A DNA stretch of 64,000 nucleotides. Origin: Branchiostoma lanceolatum. Lineage: Eukaryota; Chordata; Leptocardii; Amphioxiformes; Branchiostomatidae. Shown piece by piece: positions 33,401-44,900 of the stretch. Both the position numbers and the translations under genes were made by a program. The notes below the pieces were generated by a model that searched no databases, was not told the origin of the DNA, and saw only the letters and a program-made list of their open reading frames with translations. The DNA lies in contig NC_089726.1 in the NCBI RefSeq assembly GCF_035083965.1, positions 22,304,559 through 22,368,558 on the forward strand, written 5' to 3'. Each line of letters starts with the position of its first letter. Positions within the stretch are counted from its first letter, which is position 1.

Positions 33401-36400
33401 ATGGAGATGAGTACAGAAACCAGAGCGATCGTCCTCCTCTGCTTGTACGGCTTCTTTAAGGAGATGCGTCCTTCAGAACCTTTCCTTACACCGTACCTGA
33501 AGGGTCCTGACAAGAATCTAACGGAGGAACAAGTTGATAACCAGATCTATCCAGTTTGGACGTACTCCTACCTGGCCTGTCTGTTCCTGGTCTTCCTGCT
33601 GACAGACTTCCTCCGCTACAAACCAGTCATCATCCTGGAGGGGCTGGCTTACATCGGTATGGAACAAATCTTTATGACCTTATAGTAGTATGTAAAGGGA
33701 TGTCCTCGTAGCTCAACTGGTGAGGACATCTCGGTTCGGGCTCCACCATCTTTCGTAAGTGAAGTAAAAATGGGGTTCCCATGTTCAAGGAGGTGTCTTT
33801 AGCATGTTAAAGGGGAAAGGCTAACAACCCCTCCCTGTAAGGATAGAACCTGCTGACAAAACAGCAAGGAAAGTTGCTGCCCTACGTACCACTAGGCATT
33901 ACAAAAAGTACAAGGGTCTGAATGAACGAACAAACTAGTATATAAAAGATAACGTTATCTTTGCTGAACTGTCATTAAGAATCTGGTGAATTTCTTTCTA
34001 AGCTGCTTTATTTACTGCTCTAAAATTTGTTCCTTAGATCCTTGTAGTGCCTAGTACTAGTAGCACATACATTTTATTTGTCTTGCTGTTTCAGTCAGTA
34101 TAGTGGCCTTGAAAAGCAGACCTTAAGAAGGCACTCCTGTTTCACCATATACCTTCCTCTGTGATAGAAAGTCATAGATTAAGAAATAAGTAGCTGGGTA
34201 TATTTCTATGGGGAGGGGTTGCTAACCCTTCTCTGTCTCTGAAATTAAACAATGTCAAAAGTAGAAGAAAAGTCACTACATTCATTTTTATCTGTCCAAC
34301 CTACATCTACAGGAACATGGGTTATCCTGCTGTGGGGACAGGGAGTGTTGACCATGCAGTTCATGCAGTTTGTGTATGGTGTCGCCACTGCAACAGAGAT
34401 AGCATACTACTCCTACATCTATGTCATCGTCTCAGACGAGCGCTACCAGAAAGTCACCAGCTACACCAGGAGTGTGGTTCTAGTGGGGAGGTGTGCTGCT
34501 GGGGTGGTGGGACAGGTAAGGGAGTCATGACTACACCAGGAGGGGTTCTAGTGGGGAGGTGTGCTGCTGGGGTGGTGGGACAGGTAAGGGAGTCATGACT
34601 ACACCAGGAGTGTGGTTCTAGTGGGGAGGTGTGCTGCTGGGGTGGTGGGACAGGTAAGGGAGTCATGACTACACCAGGAGGGGTTCTAGTGGGGAGGTGT
34701 GCTGCTGGGGTGGTGGGACAGGTAATGGAGTCATGACTACACCAGGAGGGGTTCTAGTGGGGAGGTGTGTGCTGGGGTGGTGGGACAGGTAAGGGAGTCA
34801 TGACTACACCAGGAGGGGTTCTAGTGGGGAGGTGTGTGCTGGGGTGGTGGGACAGGTAAGGGGTCATGACTACACCAGGAGGGGTTCTAGTGGGGAGGTG
34901 TCTGCTGGGGTGGTGGGACAGGTAAGGGTGTCATGACTACACCAGGAGGGGTTCTAGTGGGGAGGTGTGCTGCTGGGGTGGTGGGACAGGTAAGTGAGTC
35001 ATGACTACACCAGGAGGGGTTCTAGTGGGGAGGTGTGTGCTGGGGTGGTGGGACAGGTAAGGGAGTCATGACTACACCAGGAGGGGTTCTAGTGGGGAGG
35101 TGTGTGCTGGGGTGGTGGGACAGGTAAGTGAGTCATGACTACACCAGGAGGGGTTCCAGTGGGGAGGTGTGCTGCTGGGGTGGTGGGACAGGTAAGGGTG
35201 TCATGACTACACCAGGAGGGGTTCTAGTGGGGAGGTGTGTGCTGGGGTGGTGGGACAGGTAAGGGTGTCATGACTACACCAGGAGTGTGGTTCTAGTGGG
35301 GAGGTGTGCTGCTTGGGTGGTGGGACAGGTAAGTGAGTCATGACTACACCAGGAGGGGTTCTAGTGGGGAGGTGTGTGCTGGGGTGGTGGGACAGGTAAG
35401 GGAGTCATGACTACACCAGGAGGGGTTCTAGTGGGGAGGTGTGCTGCTTGGGTGGTGGGACAGGTAAGGGAGGTTTGTAACTATTTTTGTTCAAATTTTA
35501 ACTAAAGAAAAATTAAGATCCCTGTCATTACCAAGAAATCTACAATTTTTTTTTTAAATTTCAGGCTGTTGTGTCAGGATCTAAAGAATCTGCATACATT
35601 CCCCTGAACTACGTTTCTCTTGCCAGTGTGACTGTGGCTCTCTGTATCTCCATCTTTCTACCAAGTGCCAAGAAAAGCATGTTTTTTCACAGGTTTGTAT
35701 ATAATATATAGGTGGACATGTCTATCATATGCGGGATTCTGTGGCCTTTACACAATGTAGATATGTGTGAACATTTGTTTTAGCTTGTACATGAAGATAC
35801 CAAAATGTTGGCTAGGTAAATAAGACTTCTAGTTGTGTACAAAGAACTTTGGTATCCAGGGTAATCCGTTGTTATAACAGCACTCTGTATTACAAACAAG
35901 AGAAATGTACAGTAGTTTCATAGTACACAGCATTCAGTATTATAGATATAGAAGTGCTTCTGTGTGACAAGTTATATTGGTCTATCATGTGCTCAATAGT
36001 CGTTACATTGTATCAATGGAGCATAATACAAGTTAATCAATGAATACAGAAATGATACAGTAACTGCTACAGATAGCTGTTGTGATGTAACTGTTATATT
36101 GGGTGTTTGGCTCAGAACCCAGCGGTCCCGGGTTCGAATCCCCTGACTTGCCATCAATGCTGTACCCTAAGGTACTTTACACAACTTTCCTAACTCAACC
36201 CAGATGTAGAAATGGGTACCTAACCTCGGTTGGGGAGGTAAAAGGCAACGGAAGGAGAGGGATGGTTTCTGCCTTCCAACACCATGCCAATACCTTCCAT
36301 ATACCATGCCACAGTGGATGACAACCCACTGCCCCTACTGCCTCAAAAAGGCTTTTGGACTGCCTTTACCTTTAACTTTTACAGATAACTGATAGTTGTT

Positions 36401-39400
36401 TTGACATCCACCGTTTCAGGTACTCCAGACAAGAAGAGGATCCTGATTCTCCCCCAAGTCCTACATCAACAGAAGGAAATGACCCCAGGGAAGAGGTCAT
36501 TTCTGACAACAGTGGTGTACAGGCACCAGATAGTGCTGGACAGATAACAGATGGGTGTGTACAGGCACCTGATAGTGTTGGACAGATAACAGATGGGTGT
36601 GTACAGGCAGCAGACAATAGGACACATCAGCCCACACCATCACAGCCTCAAGCTTTGGACTCCAGTTTAGTTACCTCAGAAGTCAACACCACTGGTTCGG
36701 GAAAGGACAACATCGTCGTCTCCACATTGCTTAACTTGTGGACGGACTTCCGCCTGTGTTACGGTTCCCGACACCTGCTGCTGTGGTCGCTGTGGTGGTC
36801 GCTGGCCACCTGCGGCAGCTTCCAGGTGGGGAACTACGTGCAGAACCTGTGGGATGCCATCAGCCCCGCTGCGCGTGACGGCCAAGTCTGGAACGGGGCG
36901 ATAGAGGCAGCCGCTACTCTCTTAGGTCAGTAGTGAAGAGTGTAACAGACTTTTTTCTTGTTTAAGATGTCTCAGAATAGAGGCCTTTCCAAACTCTGGC
37001 GCAATGGGGGAAAAAGATGTTGTAACATTGCTATGTTATTGTTTTACTACAGTAAATTTGTTTTATTATAAGACCCTCATTTTTGCCCAACTGGCCAGAG
37101 TTTGGAAAGGGGTATATTCCCAAAGATGTTGTAGAGGAAGATATTGAAACTACATTACGTGCACATACATGTGTTTGGAGGGAAGTTTCTTTTTCTTTAT
37201 TTTCTTTTTTAAGGTGAAAGGTGGACGTATAAAGGTAATCTCATGATATTTTTGAGGCCGTGTGGGTTGTTATACAACGTGTCACCGCCTTTTACCTCCC
37301 AACCTAAGTCAGGTACCCATTTTTACACCTGGGTGGAGCGAGGAAAGTCGTGTTTTTGGCATGTCAGGGGATTCCAACCCAGGACCTCTAGGTTCTAGGC
37401 CAAACACTCCAACATGACGCCTTTATGTAGGAAATAAAATTCAATTTTTGTTCTTCTGTATCAATGATGTAATCATAACAGTTGTGATGTTCTGTATGCC
37501 TCCCTTGCTCTCTGTGTTTTTGTTGGTTTCAATCCATTCAAGCAGTTTTTAGGCTGTTTTGTTTTCAAAATATTTGGATAACTCAGATGGTAAATAGCCT
37601 AGACTCAATCTAGCATGTCTGTCTTAAAACAATATTTCATCTTTTTCACACTTGCAGGGGCCATGGTTTCCTTCTCCATGGGCTACCTTCATGTCAACTG
37701 GATTGTCCTGGGAGAGATGACTCTTGGCGTTTTGTCGGCCCTGGATGCGGCTTTGCTCATCGTCATGGCAACGGCATACCAGATCTGGGTCAACTACATC
37801 TGTTATGTCATCTTCAGGATGTCCTACCAGTTTCTCATCACCATAGCAACGTACGTTTCTCTCTCTTCTCTCTGTCTCTCTCTCTCTGTCTGGAGGGAGG
37901 GAGGCAGGGATGATGAAAAGGTAGGGAAGGAAAGATAGGAAGAAAGAAAGGAAGGAAAGAGAAAGGGAAGGAATGGGACAGAAAAAGTCTGGAATGGCGA
38001 ACTGACAAGTTATTGTGTACATCGGTCTGTCATTGACTTGATCAAAGACTTGTTTTCTGTGCATTTTTTTCAGGATGTCAAAATGAGTGACACTGCAGTC
38101 TGCCCCATGTTTGAAATACATGACATTGTATGATGTCCTACTGTTGTGGAAAGTTTACTGACTTTTTAGATCACATAGAAACAGCTGACCATCTTCATGG
38201 CTACCTTGTCCCCCCGAACGACCTGGAGGTCAAGGGACTGCATGTAGGTAGGTAGGTAGATTACATATGAATGTTAGGCATGCTGGAATTATTCTTAGTA
38301 AATCACATTGCATGAAATGTTCAGATTTCAGATTGCCCAGAAGCTGACGACTGAACGTTACGCGCTGGTGTTTGGTTGTAACACGTTTGTGGCACTCCTG
38401 CTGCAGACCATCCTCACTGCAGTCCTGGTGGACAAGACAGGACTGGACGCACCTGTCAGAACACAGGTATGAGACACATCTGTCAGAACTTAGTTGTGTG
38501 ACACACCTGTGAGAACGTAGGTATGAGACACATCTGTCAGAACTTAAGTATGAGACACACCTGTCAGAACATAGGTATGAGACACACCTATCAGAACTCA
38601 GGTATGAGACACACCTGTGAGAACTTAGGTATGAGACACATCTGTCAGAACTTAAGTATGAGACACACCTGTCAGAACTTTAGTATGAGACACACCTGTC
38701 AGAACTCAGTATGAGACACGCCTGTTTAGTACTTAGTAAGAGCTCAGGTATGAGACACAAATGTCATAACTCTGATATGAGACACTCTTGTCAGAACTCA
38801 GGTATGAGACATACCTGTCAGAACTTAATTATGAGATACATCTGTAAGAATAGGTATGAGACACACCTGTGAGAATTCAGGTATGAGACACACCTGCCAG
38901 AACTCGGGTAGAAGACACACCTGTCAGAACTCGGGTAAAAAACACACCTGTTAGAACTAAGATATGAGACGAGTCTGAGAGACAAGGCAAGGACTAAGTT
39001 TTGTTCAAATTGGATGCTATTACATACCCCATGAACAATGCAATCTCAAAGAGCTACGTACATCAGCAAAAATTTCTGTCATACATGCTATCAGGGCACT
39101 GATTGGAACAAAAGCATGAGGTCTAAAGATGGTATGACACCAAAATATATTCCGATTAAGTTCAATAGTAATTGCATTATTATTCAATTCACTATTAGAA
39201 TAATAAACACATTTGTGCCAAGTTTACACCCTTTTGTTATTAAGCATAACACCTCCCTTCTGTCAGAGATTGGTTACCAATCAGAAGAAGGAAACGGTCT
39301 CTCCCTTCTACCTCTGCTTGGAGAATAACCATGATGTCTTTGGAGCTGAATTACCAGCACGTCGTTATCTTAGCTTCAAATTGTTTTGCTAAACATGTAG

Positions 39401-39971
39401 ATTGCCATTAAAAAATCACACCTCGACCCAAGATTGCTCTTAATTATATTATGTTAGTTGATAGTACTATGTGACATCCATGAACATGTGCATACATGTG
39501 ACCATGACACCCAGTTCGGAAACTCCAACCATGGTTCAAAGAAAATGTAATTTTGAAGGAACAACTTGCTTTACCATCATGATTGAGTGAGATTGCAAGA
39601 TATTTCAATGTTTTTACAGATTTTTGATATAATTTTCTTATCTAAAGGCATACATGTATGTTAATGGAACAATACTAATTATGATTAGTATATCATCATC
39701 GCTGCTAAATATAATCAGAAAATGTAACAGTTTTATTTTGGTATCATATGGTTGGTATGTGGGGTGTAAAAACTGTTCATATTTGTTGTCACTGATATTT
39801 TTGTATCTTCTGAAACTGACGCTTTGTTTTCCTTGTTCCTAGTTTATTGTGTATGGCGTGTACTTTGGCGTGATTGCCGCCATCTTCCTGACCGGTGCCG
39901 TGGTAACGCTGACCAGACTTGGTTGGCGAGAGGTGCGGAGAAGATGGAGACTTGTGGACAACGATACATAG
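33401..39971 (+). CDS. SLC19A2/SLC19A3-like: SLC19-family thiamine transporter
   Basis: Seven coding exons: 33401-33656, 34313-34515, 35565-35692, 36420-36925, 37658-37850, 38325-38466 and 39843-39971 (TAG), giving 518 aa. All introns are GT-AG and in phase. The start follows a ctcctcag acceptor by 10 bp, so a 5'UTR exon is likely. Family signatures: '[20 protein letters not shown]' and '[10 protein letters not shown]' (TM1-TM2), '[15 protein letters not shown]', '[20 protein letters not shown]', '[10 protein letters not shown]' (TM4 region), '[13 protein letters not shown]' before the large cytosolic loop, '[20 protein letters not shown]' (TM7), '[19 protein letters not shown]' (TM11). These are closer to thiamine transporters than to the reduced folate carrier. 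It is a 12-TM plasma-membrane facilitator. The loop in exon 4 has a tandem peptide duplication (VQAPDSxGQITDGC). Introns 2 and 6 start with minisatellites built from their own splice donors. Possible polyadenylation signal AATAAA near 41083. Confidence 0.93.
33705..33935 (+). mobile_element. tRNA-derived SINE, family B, copy 2 (intron 1 of SLC19 gene)
   Basis: A tRNA-like head ('cctcgtagctcaactggtga', A box) is followed by 'gtaaaaatggggttcccatg', 'acaacccctccctgtaagga' and 'acagcaaggaaagttgctgc', shared with the copy at 63440. Confidence 0.65.
34461..35472 (+). repeat. Splice-donor minisatellite, 66-70 bp x 15, exon 2/intron 2 of SLC19 gene
   Basis: Fifteen tandem copies; the first is the real end of exon 2 plus its donor. 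Each unit runs from 'ctacaccagga' through 'gtggtgggacag' to 'gtaaggga-gtcatga', that is, about 55 bp of exon end, the GT donor and 15 bp of intron. Donor variants are GTAAGG, GTAAGT and GTAATG. In the exon frame the first unit reaches TGA 15 bases into the intron. Confidence 0.95.
36098..36380 (+). mobile_element. tRNA-derived SINE, family A, copy 2 (SLC19 intron 3)
   Basis: The B box GGTTCGAATCC is perfect. The body includes 'aacccagatgtagaaatggg', 'cggttggggaggtaaaaggc', 'ggaaggagagggatgg' and the tail 'tttggactgcctttaccttt'. It ends about 40 bp before the exon 4 acceptor. Confidence 0.8.
37235..37420 (-). mobile_element. tRNA-derived SINE, family A, copy 3 (SLC19 intron 4)
   Basis: Inverted copy: 'cacctgggtggagcgaggaa' is the reverse complement of the family body, and the decayed B box reads 'ggattccaaccc'. 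Confidence 0.75.
37857..37975. repeat. (CT)n then purine-rich (GGAA/GGGA)n tract
   Basis: It starts 6 bp after the exon 5 donor of the SLC19 gene. Mirror-like purine runs could form triplex DNA. The 165-codon frame on the - strand here is an artefact. Confidence 0.8.
38449..38975 (+). repeat. Splice-donor minisatellite, about 27 bp x 18, exon 6/intron 6 of SLC19 gene
   Basis: The exon 6 end 'gcacctgtcagaacacag' plus donor gtatgag is the seed. About 18 units of 'gtatgagacacacctgtcag' + 'aactyag' follow directly. Many units recreate CAG|GTATGA. In the exon frame the first unit gives an immediate stop (GTA TGA). Confidence 0.93.
38976..39842. other. Rest of SLC19 intron 6, nothing recognised
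   Basis: AT-rich intronic sequence without an exon or clear repeat. Short open frames have no recognisable features. Confidence 0.4.
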
Positions 39972-40299
39972 CGGGTCTTGGCGCCGTGGTACATTGTCAG
40001 CCTGCCAAGTGGCATCTACAACTAGTTATGTTAATGAGCCACTGACATATCAGTACTACATTAGATATTTTTCCATTCAATCTGTTGCATACAAGTTGTT
40101 GTCAATCATTATGCTGAGGATACAGTTGTATATAGTGTCAGGATTTTTTAGCAATTATATATGTATTTGCATTTTATGTTAGGATTTGATCCAAGTGCTC
40201 CATCTTGAATCTACATTAACATTAAACATCAAGAAACGAAACCCTACATGTTCTTGATACTGTATTATGGCGTTAGGTTAGTAGAGATGTAATTTAACA

Positions 40300-40466
40300 C
40301 AGTAGAAAATGGTGTGTTTGCAGTTGTTTTTTTGTTTGCAGTTTAAACAAGGTTGTAGGCTGGGAGAGGACATTTTTGTTGTGGTTTTAAGTTTGCCTTG
40401 AAGAGGTTACTGCAAAAAACGCAAATATAAAACCACCGCAAAAATTTCAACATTTACAGTAGTCCA
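40300..40466. mobile_element. CGCGGT/TACTGTAAATGCA-type MITE, copy 2
   Basis: Diverged relic: 'gtggttttaagtttgcc' and 'ataaaaccaccgcaaaaatt' are the inverted inner arms, and 'acatttacagta' is the right end. It probably lies in the 3'UTR of the SLC19 gene. Confidence 0.65.
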
Positions 40467-41983
40467 AATATTAGGGCTTTCCTTGGTATCATGGACCATA
40501 AATGGTTGATAGCATTTTATGTTTCATATCAAAGACCCTTTTGAATGGTCATTTTGTATAGAATACTGTTGATGATTTTGTAAAAAAGATTAAATGTAAA
40601 CATGAATATGAGACAATATAGCATAATATGTTTTGTACCATCTATTGAGATAATGTGAGTATCATGCAATTATTTCAGCTTGTCCTTCCTAATTTTTTTA
40701 ACTTTTAAATGTAGAAGTCCATGAATTCCTTTTGCCATATTTTAAAAGAAATTGTATGTTAACTTGAAAGAGACTGTGCCATTTAATATCCATTGCATGA
40801 CATGCAAATTGATGCAATGTATTTTTTACATATTTATAGTATGTAAAAATGTAGACTGGAAAAACAAGTTGTGGAATCTGACCGTTTTAGCACTTTTAAA
40901 AGTTAGTACATGTTGAGGATAGAGCTAGGACTATAATGAAGAGAGAATTGTTCGAGAAGAGATTCTATTTACTGTTTTTAAGATATTGAGGCAAGTCTTC
41001 TTTTGAAGAACAAACATGTGTTTGTTGCACATAAAGCAGGAACTTTTTAGTCACAATGCTGAAAACTTGGTTTCCTGATGGCAATAAAAATGTTATATTT
41101 CTGTCCTACATTGTGAAGCGAAATTATTGATTTGAAAAAAAAAAGATTCAATTCCTCCAGACAGATCGACAGATACACGGTCATGTATATAAATTATATA
41201 TTTCAGACCAAAGTATTGTGATTTACGTTATATTGGGAATAGAAATATACCATTAAAGCTAATAAACTATCATTTATTATAATGAGTAAAATTGAGATGG
41301 ACCTCTATTATGCCAATTTTCATAATAACAAATAGTCAATGGCGATTTGGGACACACTCAAGTTTTTGTTTTGTTTATTTCTAATTAAACAGCATAAATA
41401 ACAAATACAGACAAGAGTACAAACACTCAAGTTGTACTGATATTATCATGTATCCAAATAGAATTGACCAGCTAGGAGCCCTCACTTGTCGTTGACTTTG
41501 AGTCAGAAAATCATATCCCTGCCAACAAGTGATGTACAAATCTGAACTGAACAACAGCATTGAACTGCTAGGAGGCGCTGCTGCATGGTGTATGACTTTG
41601 ACCCCTCTGTGAACTCCAGTCGGCTGGCGTGACAACATTGCTTGTTGTTTTGAGTAAGACAGGTGTAAGATAACGTTACCGTAGGCCTTAAGATCAAAGA
41701 TAGTAGCAATATGGTTAACGTAGGTTTAGAGTACATTGTCCAAAGCTATGGGCAGTTATAAAAATCGCCAAAGCCGTAATTTGTTTTGAAGGTAATGGTG
41801 GATTGAATATTGCGACTCGCCAGTCTTGACGTATTTCAGTGCTTTCATAGCTCTCTGGGCAGCCAGGGTTCCCGTCAGTTTTGGTTACACGCCACTTAGC
41901 TACATGTAAGTAGCCCGCGGAGTGTGATATCATGATACTGGTTAAACTTAACATTGTATGAACATGTACTACTTACTTGACCC

Positions 41984-41998
41984 CCTAGGTGGCGCTAT
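41984..41998 (+). promoter_or_regulatory. CTCF-like motif overlapping the PTER start codon
   Basis: CCCCTAGGTGGCGCT matches the vertebrate CTCF core consensus CCASYAGRKGGCRSY at 14 of 15 positions. A weaker match (ctgctaggaggcgct) lies about 420 bp upstream near 41567-41581. Inference from sequence only. Confidence 0.35.
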
Positions 41999-44900
41999 GG
42001 AGTCTGTGGTCTACAGCAGGCAACAACTACAGGGCAAAATACTAACAGTGACCGGACCGGTCCCACCAGACAGGTAATGCCGTAATGCCTTGTTAGTTTA
42101 GCTAGTTCAAAAAAGGAGAGTCTATGACTTTTACCATAATCTTGGAGTCGCAAAGTTAACTGCTTGTGTATAGAATTTTAACATAAATGGGGCATAATTA
42201 TTGACCATTTCCTCCAAATCTTACATTTGCCACCTTCTGAGTCATAGGATCCAATCTTTCCGAAAACACGGGAAAATCCCGTGAAAACGACTTCTTATCC
42301 GCAGAAAATCCCGTTTTGAGATTATTTTAGATCCAATCATTCCAAATATACGAAAACATCCCCTAAAACGATCTCGTATCCGCGGAAAATACCATTTTTG
42401 GGTTCTTTAGGATCCGATAATCCCAAATTAAAATTTACGGAAATGTCCCTGAAAAAAACGACTTGATGTCGAAAAGTCTCATCTTGGGATTCTTCAGGGT
42501 CCAACCATTCCGAATATCTAGAAATCCATATTTTGGATATTTTACGGATCCCACTCGAATCCGTCTGTATCCCCTTGTATTTGTTAGCAAAAAAAACAGA
42601 ACTATTACTACTCGGATATTGCTGGATCCGAGACCTTTTTCACCCAATGTGGTTGTTATTTCACACCACTAGTCATACTGCCACGATATCATATAAATGG
42701 TCAGGCCTAAGGAAATAAAAATGTTGTGTTTCCGGTTATGTACTGCAAAAATTAGGCTCGTTTAGGTAGGATTTATTTATTTATTTCTTATATTTCGGCC
42801 AAATTGATCCAGCATGACAATGGTTTCCAACATCACATTGCATCTATACAAATCTACATTGTACAAGCACTTAAGTATATATTAATCAAAGGAGTACAAT
42901 GTTTGCTACACATCCCTACATCAACTGTTCAAAGCCTTAATCTGTTCACACAGTGTGAAATACAAGAAGTCTGGAAAAAAAAATTACATACAAGAACATG
43001 GATTCTGTTCTGAATTTACATCATTCAGATGTTATAAAAGATTGTATGTCTCTTGCCAGCGGTCGCCCCAAAAAAGCTAGGATCAGCAGGTTTTCTCTAG
43101 GGTCGGTCTGGTAACCGGAAACACAACACAAGAAGTTTTTGAAAATGTTTGAACTTTCTTTATGATTTCTAGCATAGGGAAGACTTTGATGCACGAGCAC
43201 ATCATAGTGGACTATGCCAAGAACTTCGGCCAGCCAATGGGTGACTCGTCACGTGCCAGGGTAGGCGGGCTGTCATTGGACGAGCAGAGGCAGCTGTGGG
43301 AGGAGCCACTGTCAATCAAAAACGTTGGGCACTGCAGGGGGTATTTCAACCAGGTACTGGTCTTGTACATGTGTACTTGATGCCTTGCACTAAGTCATGG
43401 GATTAAACAATGTAACGTACAGTATAGGTATAGCACGTCAACGGAACGTATGCGTTTAAGGTCGTGATATCCCGTATAAAAGGTAAGGGTAGTCCTAAAG
43501 CCTTTTTGAGGCCGTAGGGGCATCGGGTTTATTTCCACTGTGTCTAGGGCACGGTGATGGAAACCTTACCCCCTCCTTCCACCGCCGTTTACCTCCCCAA
43601 CAGAGGTCAGGTACCCATTTTTACACCTGGGTGGAGTGGGGAAAGTAGAATAAAGTGCCAATCCCAAGGGAACAACATCGGCGGTATGTCAGGGGATTCG
43701 AACCCAGAGCCTCTGGGTCCTGGGCTAACACCCCAAACGTTACGCCAACATGCTACCAGCAGGTTTTATACATGGACTGTAAGCGCAATACGTTTTGCGC
43801 GTGCTTATAGGTACAATCTTTCCTTCTTCTGAACGTAGAACAAAGACAACATGGTGTTGGACGACGAACAGATGATGATGAGGGAAATGGAACCCTACAA
43901 GAAATTTGGAGGGCGAACAATTGGTAAGTACACTGTACGTTTATTCTAACCCTAACCCTACTCCTATGTTTAGACAAGGAGGTTCAAATCTCTTTGGTTT
44001 GGTGAAGGCAATTGGCAAACATGGCAAACGTATAGTTATGGGGCACATAATACCTATTGAAAGGCGTAAGTTCATAAGTTTTCTGGCTCAACATTTTTCT
44101 CGCAGAGTAAAGATAGTTAATTAAGATAATAGATTGTCAACACTCTCGTACTGAATTCAATAACATATTCATTTATTTCTCGAGACAGCGCTACCGTTCA
44201 CACATCTTGACTTTAGCGTTCTCGTTGTTAATAGCTCCGTTAAAATGGAGGTATTCTCTTCAGTCTGTGTGTTTGTGTTGATGCGTGCCCGTAGTAATTT
44301 GAATATTGTAGAGTGACATGATGTGAGGGGAAAGATGGTGTAACCGGAGACTGGCAGGATAGGAAGGTTGCCTTGGCTGGCATACAAATACGTAGACAGA
44401 ATTAGCGACAAAATCCACATTGAATAAAACAAGTAATTCAGAAATAACTAAATATTTTACGAAAGTATGAGACTTTCAAGTTCATGTTGATGTTTTCAGT
44501 TGAGCAGTCTGTTTGCGGGATGAACGGAGATCCCTCGGCTCTCGCGAGAATCAGCGAGACTTCAGGAGTCCAGATTGTCCACGGCACTGGCTACTACCTG
44601 TCCCGGGTCCACCCACCCGACATGGACAATAAAACCGTCCCGCAGCTGACAGACCAGTTCCTGCAGGAGATTCTAGCAGGGCACAAATGTGCGTTTTATT
44701 ATCTACGCCGAGGAACTCGGAGTAGATTATGTTTTCGGTTGAGCCGGATGTTGTGTGGGTCTGTATGTATGTCAAGAGCATAACTCGAGAAACCTTTAAT
44801 AGATCTTCATGATATTTGGTAGGTGTGTAGTGGTTGTGCAAAGGAAGGTCAAGTTCAAAAATCGTTTACCTGGCGTTTTCCAACAGTACTGCAGCGGACT

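Noticed and set aside
34461..35472. Direct repeats suggesting a CRISPR array
   Set aside because: There are no unique spacers; units are contiguous and derived from an exon end in a eukaryotic gene.
37624..38121. 165-codon frame on the - strand
   Set aside because: It is antisense to SLC19 exon 5 and the adjacent CT/GA-rich tract.
43946..43965. Telomere-like 'ctaaccctaaccct'
   Set aside because: It has only two units inside a PTER intron, which is chance level.
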